From positions 1-64,000 of the forward strand of contig NZ_VLNY01000008.1 in assembly GCF_008297975.1 (NCBI RefSeq): DNA of 64,000 nucleotides, in the 5' to 3' direction. Position 1 is the first letter of the stretch; the number at the start of each line of letters is the position of its first letter. The translations under genes were made by a program, and so were the position numbers. This DNA comes from Antrihabitans cavernicola (lineage in GTDB: Bacteria > Actinomycetota > Actinomycetes > Mycobacteriales > Mycobacteriaceae). Below, piece after piece: positions 56,590 through 64,000 of this stretch. The notes under the pieces were generated by a model. That model was given only the letters and a program-made list of their open reading frames with translations. It made no database searches and was not told the origin of the DNA.

Positions 56590-58965
56590 ATGCGAGTTGA
56601 CGGGCGGGAGATTCCGGTTACCGGCCGGCTGCTGCAGCCGTTGATTCGACGGACCACCGACATCGTCCGCGTCGTAATTGCGGCAATTGTCGTAGCGACC
56701 GTGATCGCGGGTTCGCTGATCACGCGTAATCAGTGGCAGGCGCTGGAGAATTCGGTTTCCGACATCGTCGGTGTGCTCAGCCCGGATCAATCGAATGCGG
56801 TGTACCTGATCTACGGCATCGCAATTCTGGCGCTCCCCTTCGCGATTCTGATCGAGCTGATCGTGAGCAGGCAGTGGAAGCTGCTGGCGGGTTACGCCGC
56901 CGCGGGTCTCATTGCGGGCCTTGCCCTCTCCATCACCGGTACTGGAATCTCCACCCCGGATTGGCATCTCGACACCTCCCAGCGCCTCGACACCTTCCTC
57001 TCGCAATTCCTCGACGATTCGCGCTGGATCGCGATGCTCGCCGCTGTGCTCACCGTGTCGGGTCCGTGGCTGCCGGTGAAGTGGCGGCGCTGGTGGTGGA
57101 CATTGCTGTTGGCTTTCGTGCCGATCCACCTGTTCGTCAGCACCGTGGTGCCCGCCCGTTCGCTGCTGGGACTGGCGGTGGGCTGGCTGGTCGGGGCGAT
57201 CCTCGTGCTCCTCGTCGGCACTCCGGCGCTGGAGGTGCCGCTGGAGGCGGCGGTGCGCTTGCTCGCGAAACGCGGTCACGTCGTGACTGGTTTACGCGTG
57301 CTGCATCCCGCAGGCGCTCGACCGCTGATCCTGTCGGCGACGACGGAGCGCCCCGAGTCCGACCTGATCGTCGAGTTGTACGGCCAGAATCAACGCAGCG
57401 GTGGTGCCCTGCGGCAATTCTGGCGCTGGCTTACCTTCCGTAACAGTGAAAGTGCGCCGCTGCATGTATCGATGCGTAGGGCGGTCGAGCATCGCGCCTT
57501 GATGGGCATCGCGATCAACGATCTGGGCGTCGGGTGCAGCAAGCCGGTGGCGGTGTCGGCGTTGTCGCGAGGCTGGGAGATCTACGCGCACAGCGCACTG
57601 TGCGGGACCACGTTCGACGCGTCCACCGACGACGGTGTGTTGGCGGGTGTCTGGGATTCGCTGGAGACGTTGCACGCCAACCAGATTTCCTACGGAGATC
57701 TGCGCGGCACCGAAATCCGAATCGAAAACGGCAGAGCGCTGTTCGGCGGTTTCACCAATGCAGAGCTCGGCGCATCCGACGCTCAGTTGCAATCGGACAT
57801 CGCGCAACTGCTGATGACCACCACCGCCAAGTTCGGCGAAGAGCGCGCTGTCCGAGCCGCTATCGCGGCGATGGGCAAAGATGCCGTTGTCGACGCATCG
57901 GGTCGACTCACCAAATCCGCTATGCCGTCGCGTATTCGGAGGTCCGTGCACGATGCCGCCGCGGTCATGAAGTCGGCGCGCGAAGAGGTGCTGCGGCAGA
58001 CCGGTGCCGAGGAAATCAAGTCGGAACAGGTCACCAGATTCAGCCGCAACCAGATCATCCAGCTGGTGCTGCTGATCGCACTGGTCTATGTGGCGTACCC
58101 GTTCATCAGTTCGGTTCCCACCTTCTTCACCGAGCTGCGGACCGCGAACTGGTGGTGGGCACTGGCCGGACTCGGCGTCTCGGCGCTCACGTACGTCGGT
58201 GCGGCTGCGGCGCTCTGGGCGTGCGCACAGGGTCTCGTGAAATTTCACAATCTGGTGATCATGCAGGTGGCCAACACTTTTGCGGCGACAACGACGCCGG
58301 CGGGTGTCGGTGGACTGGCATTGAGTGTGCGGTTCCTGCAGAAGGGCGGGCTCGGGACCGTCCGCGCGACGGCCGCCGTCGCCCTGCAGCAAGCCGTGCA
58401 GGTGATCACCCACGTGGGGTTGCTACTCATCTTCAGCGTCGCGGCGGGCACCTCGGCGGACCTCTCGCACTTCGTGCCCGATCCCACCGTCATCTATCTG
58501 ATCGCGGGCGCGGTCCTCGGCGTGCTGGGCACCTTCATGTTCGTGCCGAAGCTACGACGGTGGCTGCGCGATTCGGTGCGCCCGCAGGTGGCCGAGGTTC
58601 TGAGCGAACTCGGCGATCTCATGCGTGATCCCAAGCGGTTCGCGATCATCGTTCTCGGTTGCGGTGCAACCACTCTCGGCGCCGCGCTGGCGTTGTGGGT
58701 CAGCGTGGAAGCATTCGGTGGCGGCACCACGTTCATCACCGTCACGGTGGTCACGATGATCGGTGGGACGCTGGCGTCCGCGGCGCCGACGCCCGGCGGC
58801 GTGGGCGCTGTCGAGGCCGCTTTGATCGGTGGACTCGCCGCATTCGGTTTGCCTGCCAGTATCGCGGTGCCGTCGGTTCTGCTCTATCGCGTCCTGACCT
58901 GCTGGTTGCCAGTGTTCTGCGGCTGGCCGACGCTGCGATGGCTCGATTCGAAGGACATGATCTAG
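56590..58965 (+). CDS. Large LPG synthase-like (UPF0104) membrane protein
   Basis: 791 residues from ATG 56590 (TTG 56533 also in frame). The N-terminal ~220 residues have six membrane helices and a phosphatase-like or novel fold. A central soluble part (FRNSESAPLHVSMRRAVEHRALMGIAINDLGVG; ISYGDLRGTEIRIENGRALFGGF) looks like a worn kinase-like domain. The C-terminal ~320 residues (NQIIQLVLLIALVYVAYPF, TPAGVGGLALSVRFLQ, TPGGVGAVEAALIGGL) are the flippase-like LPG synthase TM domain. Similar three-part proteins occur in mycobacteria; the substrate is probably a lipid-linked molecule. Confidence 0.8.
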   Translation: MRVDGREIPVTGRLLQPLIRRTTDIVRVVIAAIVVATVIAGSLITRNQWQALENSVSDIVGVLSPDQSNAVYLIYGIAILALPFAILIELIVSRQWKLLAGYAAAGLIAGLALSITGTGISTPDWHLDTSQRLDTFLSQFLDDSRWIAMLAAVLTVSGPWLPVKWRRWWWTLLLAFVPIHLFVSTVVPARSLLGLAVGWLVGAILVLLVGTPALEVPLEAAVRLLAKRGHVVTGLRVLHPAGARPLILSATTERPESDLIVELYGQNQRSGGALRQFWRWLTFRNSESAPLHVSMRRAVEHRALMGIAINDLGVGCSKPVAVSALSRGWEIYAHSALCGTTFDASTDDGVLAGVWDSLETLHANQISYGDLRGTEIRIENGRALFGGFTNAELGASDAQLQSDIAQLLMTTTAKFGEERAVRAAIAAMGKDAVVDASGRLTKSAMPSRIRRSVHDAAAVMKSAREEVLRQTGAEEIKSEQVTRFSRNQIIQLVLLIALVYVAYPFISSVPTFFTELRTANWWWALAGLGVSALTYVGAAAALWACAQGLVKFHNLVIMQVANTFAATTTPAGVGGLALSVRFLQKGGLGTVRATAAVALQQAVQVITHVGLLLIFSVAAGTSADLSHFVPDPTVIYLIAGAVLGVLGTFMFVPKLRRWLRDSVRPQVAEVLSELGDLMRDPKRFAIIVLGCGATTLGAALALWVSVEAFGGGTTFITVTVVTMIGGTLASAAPTPGGVGAVEAALIGGLAAFGLPASIAVPSVLLYRVLTCWLPVFCGWPTLRWLDSKDMI

Positions 58966-59383
58966 GCCCGACGGTTTGCGTCCATGTAGTTCGGTGGCGA
59001 CAGTTTCCGAGGGGTGGGCGGCCCGGGCGTGCGCTGGACTGGTGATACAGCCGGTGGTGTGAGCGATTAACGAGGCACCGCAGTGTGATCGACCAGCCAT
59101 TGCTGCTCGAAGTCGTGAAACACGTCGCCCCGTTGCTGTCGCACCCGGAAAGCCAATGCGCACCAACACTTCCCACGCCGAAGCAGATACGGCGGATTCT
59201 GCATCTCAGGTGATCGAGATTTCGAGGGGCTTGCGAAACGCACCCGACGGTCGGACATTGGGCCGAATAGTTTCGACCAATGTGTGCAACTATTGCACAC
59301 CTAGTGTGATTAACGCTACAGTTTGGCATGCAGCGCATCGAGTCCATTCGACGCGCGGTCGTGCCCAACGAGGAGAGTCCCGA
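58966..59383. other. Gene-poor spacer of 418 bp with regulatory palindrome
   Basis: No convincing gene on either strand. Short open frames exist (minus strand 59067-59300) but lack family resemblance. The right part holds the 19-bp IclR-type palindrome and the presumed promoter of the downstream operon; a weak CRP-like sequence (TGTGATTAACGCTACA, 59305-59320) is also there. The left ~300 bp show no feature I can name and might be decayed DNA. Confidence 0.5.
59282..59300. promoter_or_regulatory. Perfect inverted repeat before the MFS gene, probable IclR operator
   Basis: GTGTGCAA and TTGCACAC (8 bp each, perfect) around CTA. The half-site TGTGC/GCACA with 7-bp centre is repeated at 62461-62477 before the IclR gene of the same cluster. 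It lies 84 bp before the MFS start. Confidence 0.7.
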
Positions 59384-60736
59384 ATGAAGCAGGCAATCAA
59401 AACGCTAGGAGTGTCGCCCCGCGACGAATTGGAAACCGCGACGATGCGGCAGGTGCGATGGCGAATCCTGCCGTTGATCGTGCTCCTGTACCTGATCGCC
59501 TACATCGACCGCAACAACGTCGGATTCGCCCGGTCGGCGATGGAGTCCGATCTGGGGCTGTCCGACGCCGCGTACGGGCTCGGCGCAGGCATCTTTTTCA
59601 TCGGCTACGTGCTGATGGAAATTCCCAGCAACGCCGGGATGTACCGGTTCGGAGCGCGTAAATGGATCGCGCGGATCCTGATCAGCTGGGGCATCATGGC
59701 GACCGCGATGACGTTGGTGCACAACGAGATGTCGTTCTATATCATTCGATTCCTGCTCGGTGCCGCGGAGGCCGGCTTCTTTCCTGCTGTGCTGTTCTAC
59801 TTCACGTTGTGGTTCCCTGCCGCGCAACGTGTCTCGGTACTCGGCATCTTCGTGATGGCACAACCGGTGGCGAACGCACTCGGTTCGCCGATGTCGGGTG
59901 TGTTGCTCGATCTCGACGGCACCTGGGGCCTGCAGGGTTGGCAGTGGATGTTCCTCGTCGAAGGCGTGCCCGCGATCGTGCTCGGCGCACTCGTGCCGTT
60001 CCTGCTGACCGACCGGCCGGCACACGCACGCTGGCTCGCCGACGACCAGCGGATCTGGTTGACCGCCACGATGGACGCCGAGAACGCTGCCAAAGCGTCG
60101 ACCGCACACCATCCGTTCCTTGCCGGACTCAAGGATCGCCGCGCCTGGGTCTACGGTGCGTTGAACTTCGGAATGGTGTGCGGTATTTACGGATTGGGGT
60201 TGTGGCTGCCGACGATCGTGAAGGGTTTGGGCGATTACAGCAACACGACGCTGGGCTGGCTGGTGATGATTCCCTACGCCGCCGCTGTGCCCTGTGTCTA
60301 CTACTGGAGCCGTCGGGCGGACCGAACCGGCAAACGAGCGCTGCACGCTGCGATCAGCCTGACCACCGCCGCGGTCGGCCTGCTCGGCGCCGCCTATCTG
60401 TTCTCGCTCAGCCCGGTGCTGGCGCTGATCATGTTGTGCGTCGCCGCGATCGGCATCTACTCCGCCATAGCACCGTTCCTGTCGATCCCGTCGGCGGTAT
60501 TCGCCGGCGCCGCGGCAGCCGCAGGCCTCGGACTGGTCAACTCGTTGGGCAACATCGGAGGCTTCGTCGCCCCGTACATCGTGGGGCTGATCAAAGACAC
60601 CACGGGCAGCAACCCGATCGCCCTCACGTTTCTCGCTGCCTGCCTGATCACGACCGCGATCATCGGCTACCTGTATGCCTCGCGCCGCCCCGAAGGCGAC
60701 GCCACCCTCACAACACAAGGAGCAACCCAGCCATGA
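59384..60736 (+). CDS. MFS transporter, anion:cation symporter (ACS) type
   Basis: 450 residues from ATG 59384, behind GAGGAG. ACS-type motifs: MRQVRWRILPLIVLLYLIAYIDRNNVGFA, FFIGYVLMEIPSNAGMYRFGARKWIARILISWG, LGAAEAGFFPAVLFYFTLWFPAAQR. Family members import sugar acids such as gluconate, galactarate, hexuronates or phthalate with protons. As first gene of an SDR-mutarotase-gluconokinase operon it probably brings in an aldonic or keto-sugar acid. Its stop overlaps the next start (ATGA). Confidence 0.9.
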   Translation: MKQAIKTLGVSPRDELETATMRQVRWRILPLIVLLYLIAYIDRNNVGFARSAMESDLGLSDAAYGLGAGIFFIGYVLMEIPSNAGMYRFGARKWIARILISWGIMATAMTLVHNEMSFYIIRFLLGAAEAGFFPAVLFYFTLWFPAAQRVSVLGIFVMAQPVANALGSPMSGVLLDLDGTWGLQGWQWMFLVEGVPAIVLGALVPFLLTDRPAHARWLADDQRIWLTATMDAENAAKASTAHHPFLAGLKDRRAWVYGALNFGMVCGIYGLGLWLPTIVKGLGDYSNTTLGWLVMIPYAAAVPCVYYWSRRADRTGKRALHAAISLTTAAVGLLGAAYLFSLSPVLALIMLCVAAIGIYSAIAPFLSIPSAVFAGAAAAAGLGLVNSLGNIGGFVAPYIVGLIKDTTGSNPIALTFLAACLITTAIIGYLYASRRPEGDATLTTQGATQP

Positions 60737-61494
60737 CCACCACACTGACCGGCCGTACTGCCCTCATCACCGGCGGCGGCGTCGGCATCGGACGCTCGAT
60801 CGCGCAACACTTCGCCGAAGCCGGCGCGCGCGTAGCCGTCACCTACCGTACGCACGAACCCGACTCGACTTTCCATGACGCCATCGTCGCCGCCGGTGGG
60901 CATCCCCCACTCGCATTCGCCGTCGATGCGACCGACCCGACGCAAGTCCGGGCAACAGCGGACAACGTGGCCGGCGAATTCGGTGGCCTGGATATTCTGG
61001 TCAACAACGTCGGCGGCCTCGTTCAGCGTGCCGGCCTCGCCGACCTCGATCTCGACCTGTGGCACACCATCCTGCAAGTCAACCTCGACAGCACCTTCCT
61101 CTTCAGCCACTACGTGCTGCCGCACCTGCGCCCGGGTACCGGTCGCATCATCAACGTCGCGTCCCTGGCCGGGCACACCGGCGGCCATCCCGGTGCGCTC
61201 GCCTACGCCACGGCGAAGGCCGCGATCTTCGGCTTCACTCGATCACTGGCGAAAGAACTTGCCCCGCAACACATCACGGTGAACGCACTGGCACCGGGAT
61301 TCATCGAAGCGACGCCGTTCCACGACACGTTCACCACCGCCTCGTCCAAAGCCGCCACCATCGACACCATTCCGGCAGGTCGCGCCGGCAACCCCGACGA
61401 CGTCGCGGGACCCGCACTGTGGCTCGCCTCGGACCTGTCCGCGTACGTCACCGGCACTATCACCGACATCAACGGCGGCCAGTACTTCCACTGA
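60733..61494 (+). CDS. SDR oxidoreductase of the sugar-acid operon
   Basis: 253 residues. The glycine motif TGGGVGIG, NNVGG, catalytic Ser in VASLAGHTGG and YATAK are intact, and it ends in ITDINGGQYFH. Classical FabG-like SDR enzymes in gluconokinase operons reduce 5-ketogluconate to gluconate (IdnO/Gno type). That is a good working hypothesis here, given gluconokinase two genes on, but several sugar dehydrogenases look alike. It overlaps the MFS gene by 4 bp. Confidence 0.85.
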   Translation: MTTTLTGRTALITGGGVGIGRSIAQHFAEAGARVAVTYRTHEPDSTFHDAIVAAGGHPPLAFAVDATDPTQVRATADNVAGEFGGLDILVNNVGGLVQRAGLADLDLDLWHTILQVNLDSTFLFSHYVLPHLRPGTGRIINVASLAGHTGGHPGALAYATAKAAIFGFTRSLAKELAPQHITVNALAPGFIEATPFHDTFTTASSKAATIDTIPAGRAGNPDDVAGPALWLASDLSAYVTGTITDINGGQYFH

Positions 61495-61514
61495 CCCCGA
61501 TCCAGGAGTTCCCC

Positions 61515-61940
61515 ATGATCACCGGCACCATAATCCACCCCGACATCGTCGACCACCTCGCCCGCACCGGGCACGGTGGCAGGGTCCTCGTCAGCGACGC
61601 GCACTGGGCATCCTCCACTCGGATCGGCAGCCACGCCCACGTGGTCCACCTCGGCCTGCGCCCCGGCCTGCCCACCGTCCCCGATGTCGTCGCCGCCGTT
61701 CGCGACACCGTGGCGATCGAGCAACTCGTCCGGATGCGACCGTCGCCCGACGCCGAGCCTTGCCTCGTGCAACGAGCCACCGCCGAACTCCTCACCGGCG
61801 TGCCTATCGAGATGGTCGAGCGCGAACAGTTCTATCAACTCGCCACCGGTGACGACGTCGCACTCGTCGTCGTTACCGGCGACATCCGCCGCTTCGGCAA
61901 CGCCCTGTTACGGGTCGGCGTCACCACGGAACGTTCATGA
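61515..61940 (+). CDS. RbsD/FucU-family mutarotase
   Basis: 141 residues. MITGTIIHPDIVDHLARTGHGGRVLVSDAHW matches the start of FucU/RbsD proteins with their catalytic His in GHGGRVLVSD. RbsD/FucU convert anomers of ribose or fucose; here the sugar is unknown. The ATG follows CAGGAG, 20 bp after the SDR stop; the gene overlaps the kinase by 4 bp (ATGA). Confidence 0.85.
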   Translation: MITGTIIHPDIVDHLARTGHGGRVLVSDAHWASSTRIGSHAHVVHLGLRPGLPTVPDVVAAVRDTVAIEQLVRMRPSPDAEPCLVQRATAELLTGVPIEMVEREQFYQLATGDDVALVVVTGDIRRFGNALLRVGVTTERS

Positions 61941-62458
61941 TCGGCCACGAAGATTATACTCCTGCAACGGTTCTCGTCATCATGGGTGTGTCCGGCACCG
62001 GTAAGTCCACCATCGCGGCGCTCCTCGCAGGCAGCATCGGCTGGCAGCTCGTCGAGGGCGACGATCTGCACCCCCCGACCAACATCGCGAAGATGTCGGC
62101 CGGGATCGCGTTGACCGACGCCGACCGAGACCCCTGGCTCGACCTGATCGCGCAACGCATCGGCAGTGCCACGAGCCCGCTCGTGCTGACCTGCTCGGCG
62201 CTCACCCGCCGCGCCCGCGACCGGATATACCGGCCAGGGGTCGTGTTCGTGCACCTGCAGGGTGACAGAGTGCTCATCGAACGGCGACTGCGGTCCCGAC
62301 TGGATCACTTCATGCCCGCGTCACTGCTTTTATCACAGCTCGCCACCCTCGAACCGCCGAATCCCGACGAGCCACACATCACGGTCGACGTCGGCGGCGA
62401 TCCCGCTGACATCACCGCCGCGATCAGACGCACACTCGACCTTTCACCGACACGCTAA
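61937..62458 (+). CDS. Gluconokinase
   Basis: 173 residues of the GntK/IdnK P-loop kinase family: VIMGVSGTGKSTIAALLA (Walker A), VEGDDLHPPTNIAKMSAGIALTDADRDPWL, VLTCSALTRRARDRIY, and the ending VDVGGDPADI. It phosphorylates gluconate to 6-phosphogluconate for the pentose phosphate or Entner-Doudoroff route. Length and motifs are normal. Coupled to the mutarotase gene by a 4-bp overlap. Confidence 0.92.
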   Translation: MIGHEDYTPATVLVIMGVSGTGKSTIAALLAGSIGWQLVEGDDLHPPTNIAKMSAGIALTDADRDPWLDLIAQRIGSATSPLVLTCSALTRRARDRIYRPGVVFVHLQGDRVLIERRLRSRLDHFMPASLLLSQLATLEPPNPDEPHITVDVGGDPADITAAIRRTLDLSPTR

Positions 62459-62460
62459 CC

Positions 62461-62477
62461 TGTGCATATACCGCACA
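62461..62477. promoter_or_regulatory. Inverted repeat before the IclR gene, probable autoregulatory operator
   Basis: TGTGC-ATATACC-GCACA, the same half-sites and spacing as the palindrome before the MFS gene, directly after the gluconokinase stop and 39 bp before the IclR start. Confidence 0.6.
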
Positions 62478-62516
62478 CGACGCGGTGATTGCGCACACGA
62501 AGGGACGCCCAGCCCT

Positions 62517-63317
62517 ATGGCCCAAACAGTCCAGCGCGCCATCGACATCCTCGAGTTCTGCAGCGTCAAGCCCCGCACCCTTCGCGAGATCAGCGACATG
62601 TGCGGGGTCCACCGCACGACCGCCCTTCGCCTGCTGCAAACCCTCGAACCCTGCGGATTCGTCCGCAAGAACCAGCACGGCCGCTACGGCGTCGGATTTC
62701 GCCTCGCCGCACTCGCCGAATCCGCCCTGCGCCAATTCGACCTACGCACAGTGGTGCACGACCACATCGAGGAACTCAGCGAAAAGGTCGGACACACAAT
62801 CCAATTCGCAGTAGTCCAGGACGACCACATCGTTTACGTCGACAAGATCGAGCCCGCCGACTCGATCCACCTCGACACCCGCATCGGTGGGCACGTCGTC
62901 GTCCACACCGCTGGCGTGGCCAAAGCCATTCTGGCGAACTCCAGCGACGAGATACGCGCCCGCATCCTCGACCGCAGCGGCTTCCAGCATTACACCGACA
63001 ACACGCTCACCAGCCGCACAGCATACGACGCCCGCCTCGCCGAGACCCGCCGTACCGGCTGGGCGTACGACGACGGCGAGTACGAAGACATCTCCAACTG
63101 CATCGCAGCACCGGTCTACGACTACGCCGGCGACGTCGCCGGCGCGATCAGCATCACCGCACTCAAACCGCAACACGACATCGCCGCACTCGAGGCCTTG
63201 CTGCCCGACCTGCTCGCCACCACCGACAGCGTCTCGCACGCGCTCGGCTATATGCCGTCCACCGGGCGCACGGCTACCCGCGGAACCGACCACAACGTGG
63301 TGTCACCGGTGACGTGA
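62517..63317 (+). CDS. IclR-family regulator of the sugar-acid operon
   Basis: 266 residues. Winged helix TVQRAIDILEFCSVKPRTLREISDMCGVHRTTALRLLQTLEPCGFV, then the IclR ligand domain (FRLAALAESALRQFDLRTVVHDHIEELSEKVGHTIQFAVV, GVAKAILANSSDE, GWAYDDGEYEDISNCIAAPVYD). It closes the operon and has its own spacer with a palindrome, so it probably controls itself and the transporter operon. A ligand such as a keto-sugar acid is likely. Confidence 0.9.
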   Translation: MAQTVQRAIDILEFCSVKPRTLREISDMCGVHRTTALRLLQTLEPCGFVRKNQHGRYGVGFRLAALAESALRQFDLRTVVHDHIEELSEKVGHTIQFAVVQDDHIVYVDKIEPADSIHLDTRIGGHVVVHTAGVAKAILANSSDEIRARILDRSGFQHYTDNTLTSRTAYDARLAETRRTGWAYDDGEYEDISNCIAAPVYDYAGDVAGAISITALKPQHDIAALEALLPDLLATTDSVSHALGYMPSTGRTATRGTDHNVVSPVT

Positions 63318-63448
63318 CCACTGTCGGTCCTCGACGAGGTCGCTGCCCGGCGGAGTTGCAGGCTGAGCTATCGAGATCGAACTGACAGTCCGGTGGGCAA
63401 ACCAACAGTATTCGCCAGTTCCGCTTCTGACGTGTGTCACCTGTTCGG

Positions 63449-63622
63449 TTATCGGGCGAGGCTGAACTGCATGATGTCGATGTAGCCGTTGCGGAAGAAC
63501 TCGGCACACCCGGTCATGTATTTCATGTAGGTGTCGTAGGTGGCTTCGTAGGCAATGTCGATCGCCTCGGCTCGTCGACGCTGCAGCGCGGCCGCCCAAT
63601 GGTCGAGCGTGCGCGCGTAATG
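63449..63622 (-). pseudogene. Cyclopropane-fatty-acid synthase remnant (C-terminus)
   Basis: On the minus strand the 57 codons before a TAA at 63449 read HYARTLDHWAAALQRRRAEA, then AYEATYDTYMKYMTGCAEFFRNGYIDIMQFSLAR, the standard C-terminal end of CFA / mycolic acid cyclopropane synthases, with the YMKYMTGC motif. Upstream in the same frame a TAG follows at once and no more of the gene is recognisable up to the lipase gene at 63745. So >80% of the gene is lost. A decayed relic of lipid modification. Confidence 0.8.
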
Positions 63623-63744
63623 CTATGCGCGCCCTGCCGCGCTGCAAGCTCGGGAATCGTAGTCTTCGCAACCCGGGCTCGGCACTCCGTTGCGCCGTGT
63701 TTAACTGGGGTGCACGCTCGGGGCGTTCTGGCGGGAAGTTGGAT

Positions 63745-64000
63745 ATGAAAAGTCGTTCGGCATGTGCGGTCATCGCGTTCGCCGCGGCCCTGGTGGTCGG
63801 TTCGGGATTGACGGCGCAGGCGGATCCGATCTCCGATCTGATCAACCCCAGCCACGATCCCGCTGCGTATCTGCCGACGCCGCTGGGTGATCCATGGTTC
63901 GACCCGCCCGCGGGCTTCGAGAACCTGGCTCCTGGGACAGTTCTGAACACCCGCTCGGTCACGGTGCCACGCATCGCCACACCGGCGACCACGACGCAGC
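63745..64000 (+). CDS. Secreted lipase (secretory LIP family), 5' part
   Basis: 85 codons to the window edge, open at the 3' end. A signal peptide (MKSRSACAVIAFAAALVVGSG, then LTAQADP) is followed by YLPTPLGDPWFDPPAGFENLAPGTVLNTRSVTV. The DP(F)W..PP..LAPGTVL..R.V pattern begins most actinobacterial secretory lipases (LIP family, triacylglycerol lipases). The catalytic part lies beyond the window. Extracytoplasmic. Confidence 0.8.
   Translation, partial: MKSRSACAVIAFAAALVVGSGLTAQADPISDLINPSHDPAAYLPTPLGDPWFDPPAGFENLAPGTVLNTRSVTVPRIATPATTTQ

Noticed and set aside
59067-59300. Minus-strand open frame of 77 codons in the 418-bp spacer
   Set aside because: No recognisable motif, no ribosome site, and it runs through the IclR operator.

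Overview
The window is a chromosomal segment of a high-GC, mycolic-acid-containing actinobacterium of the Rhodococcus/Nocardia type. The pointers are a mycolyltransferase (antigen 85-like) protein, a mycothiol-dependent maleylpyruvate isomerase-like protein, a Ddn-like deazaflavin (F420) domain, an HNH endonuclease of the 13E12/DUF222 type, a LigD-type Pol protein and a mycobacterial-style complex I operon. The genus is inferred from gene content only. No rRNA, tRNA, CRISPR array or complete insertion sequence was seen.

1-8.6 kb: 3' end of an HNH endonuclease gene, two SDR oxidoreductases, a PAS-GGDEF protein, a TetR regulator, a PPOX/Ddn fusion, a secreted protein and an MFS transporter with a CRP/GlxR-like site in front. 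8.6-14.3 kb: a compact sialic acid catabolic locus, nanR (divergent) and nanT-nanA-nanK-nanE-nagB, with translationally coupled genes; nagA and a sialidase are not in the window. 14.3-16.7 kb: an EXLDI-family protein with a DrrAB-like ABC exporter. 16.7-19.8 kb: arylsulfotransferase-like protein, a small hypothetical protein, a hemerythrin gene wrecked by an internal deletion, and the mycolyltransferase-like gene. 19.8-23.2 kb: a two-gene unit, an ATP-grasp ligase followed by a 665-residue protein of no family I recognise that has a possible Cys-His-Asn centre; this is the best candidate for an undescribed system.

23.2-34.9 kb: housekeeping and accessory genes: SRPBCC proteins, a paired SMR exporter, epoxide hydrolase, a sugar-porter gene with a 1-bp frameshift, LigD-type Pol protein, adenylate cyclase, a GGDEF-EAL protein, a DinB remnant, a tiny KOW-like protein behind a 28-bp tandem duplication, and a receiver-domain protein. 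35.1-50.6 kb: the complete nuoABCDEFGHIJKLMN operon for proton-pumping NADH dehydrogenase, with overlapping or abutting genes and a CRP-like site about 170 bp upstream.

50.6-59 kb: GH25 lysozyme, a DUF559 protein bracketed by two related 49-bp palindromes, an ECF sigma factor coupled to a YCII/DGPF protein, a PEP-mutase-like enzyme, a TetR/MpaB-like pair and a large LPG-synthase-like membrane protein. 59.3-63.3 kb: an IclR-controlled sugar-acid operon (MFS, SDR, RbsD/FucU-like mutarotase, gluconokinase, IclR) with TGTGC-N7-GCACA palindromes before both the transporter and the regulator. The end holds a cyclopropane-fatty-acid synthase remnant and the 5' end of a secreted lipase gene.
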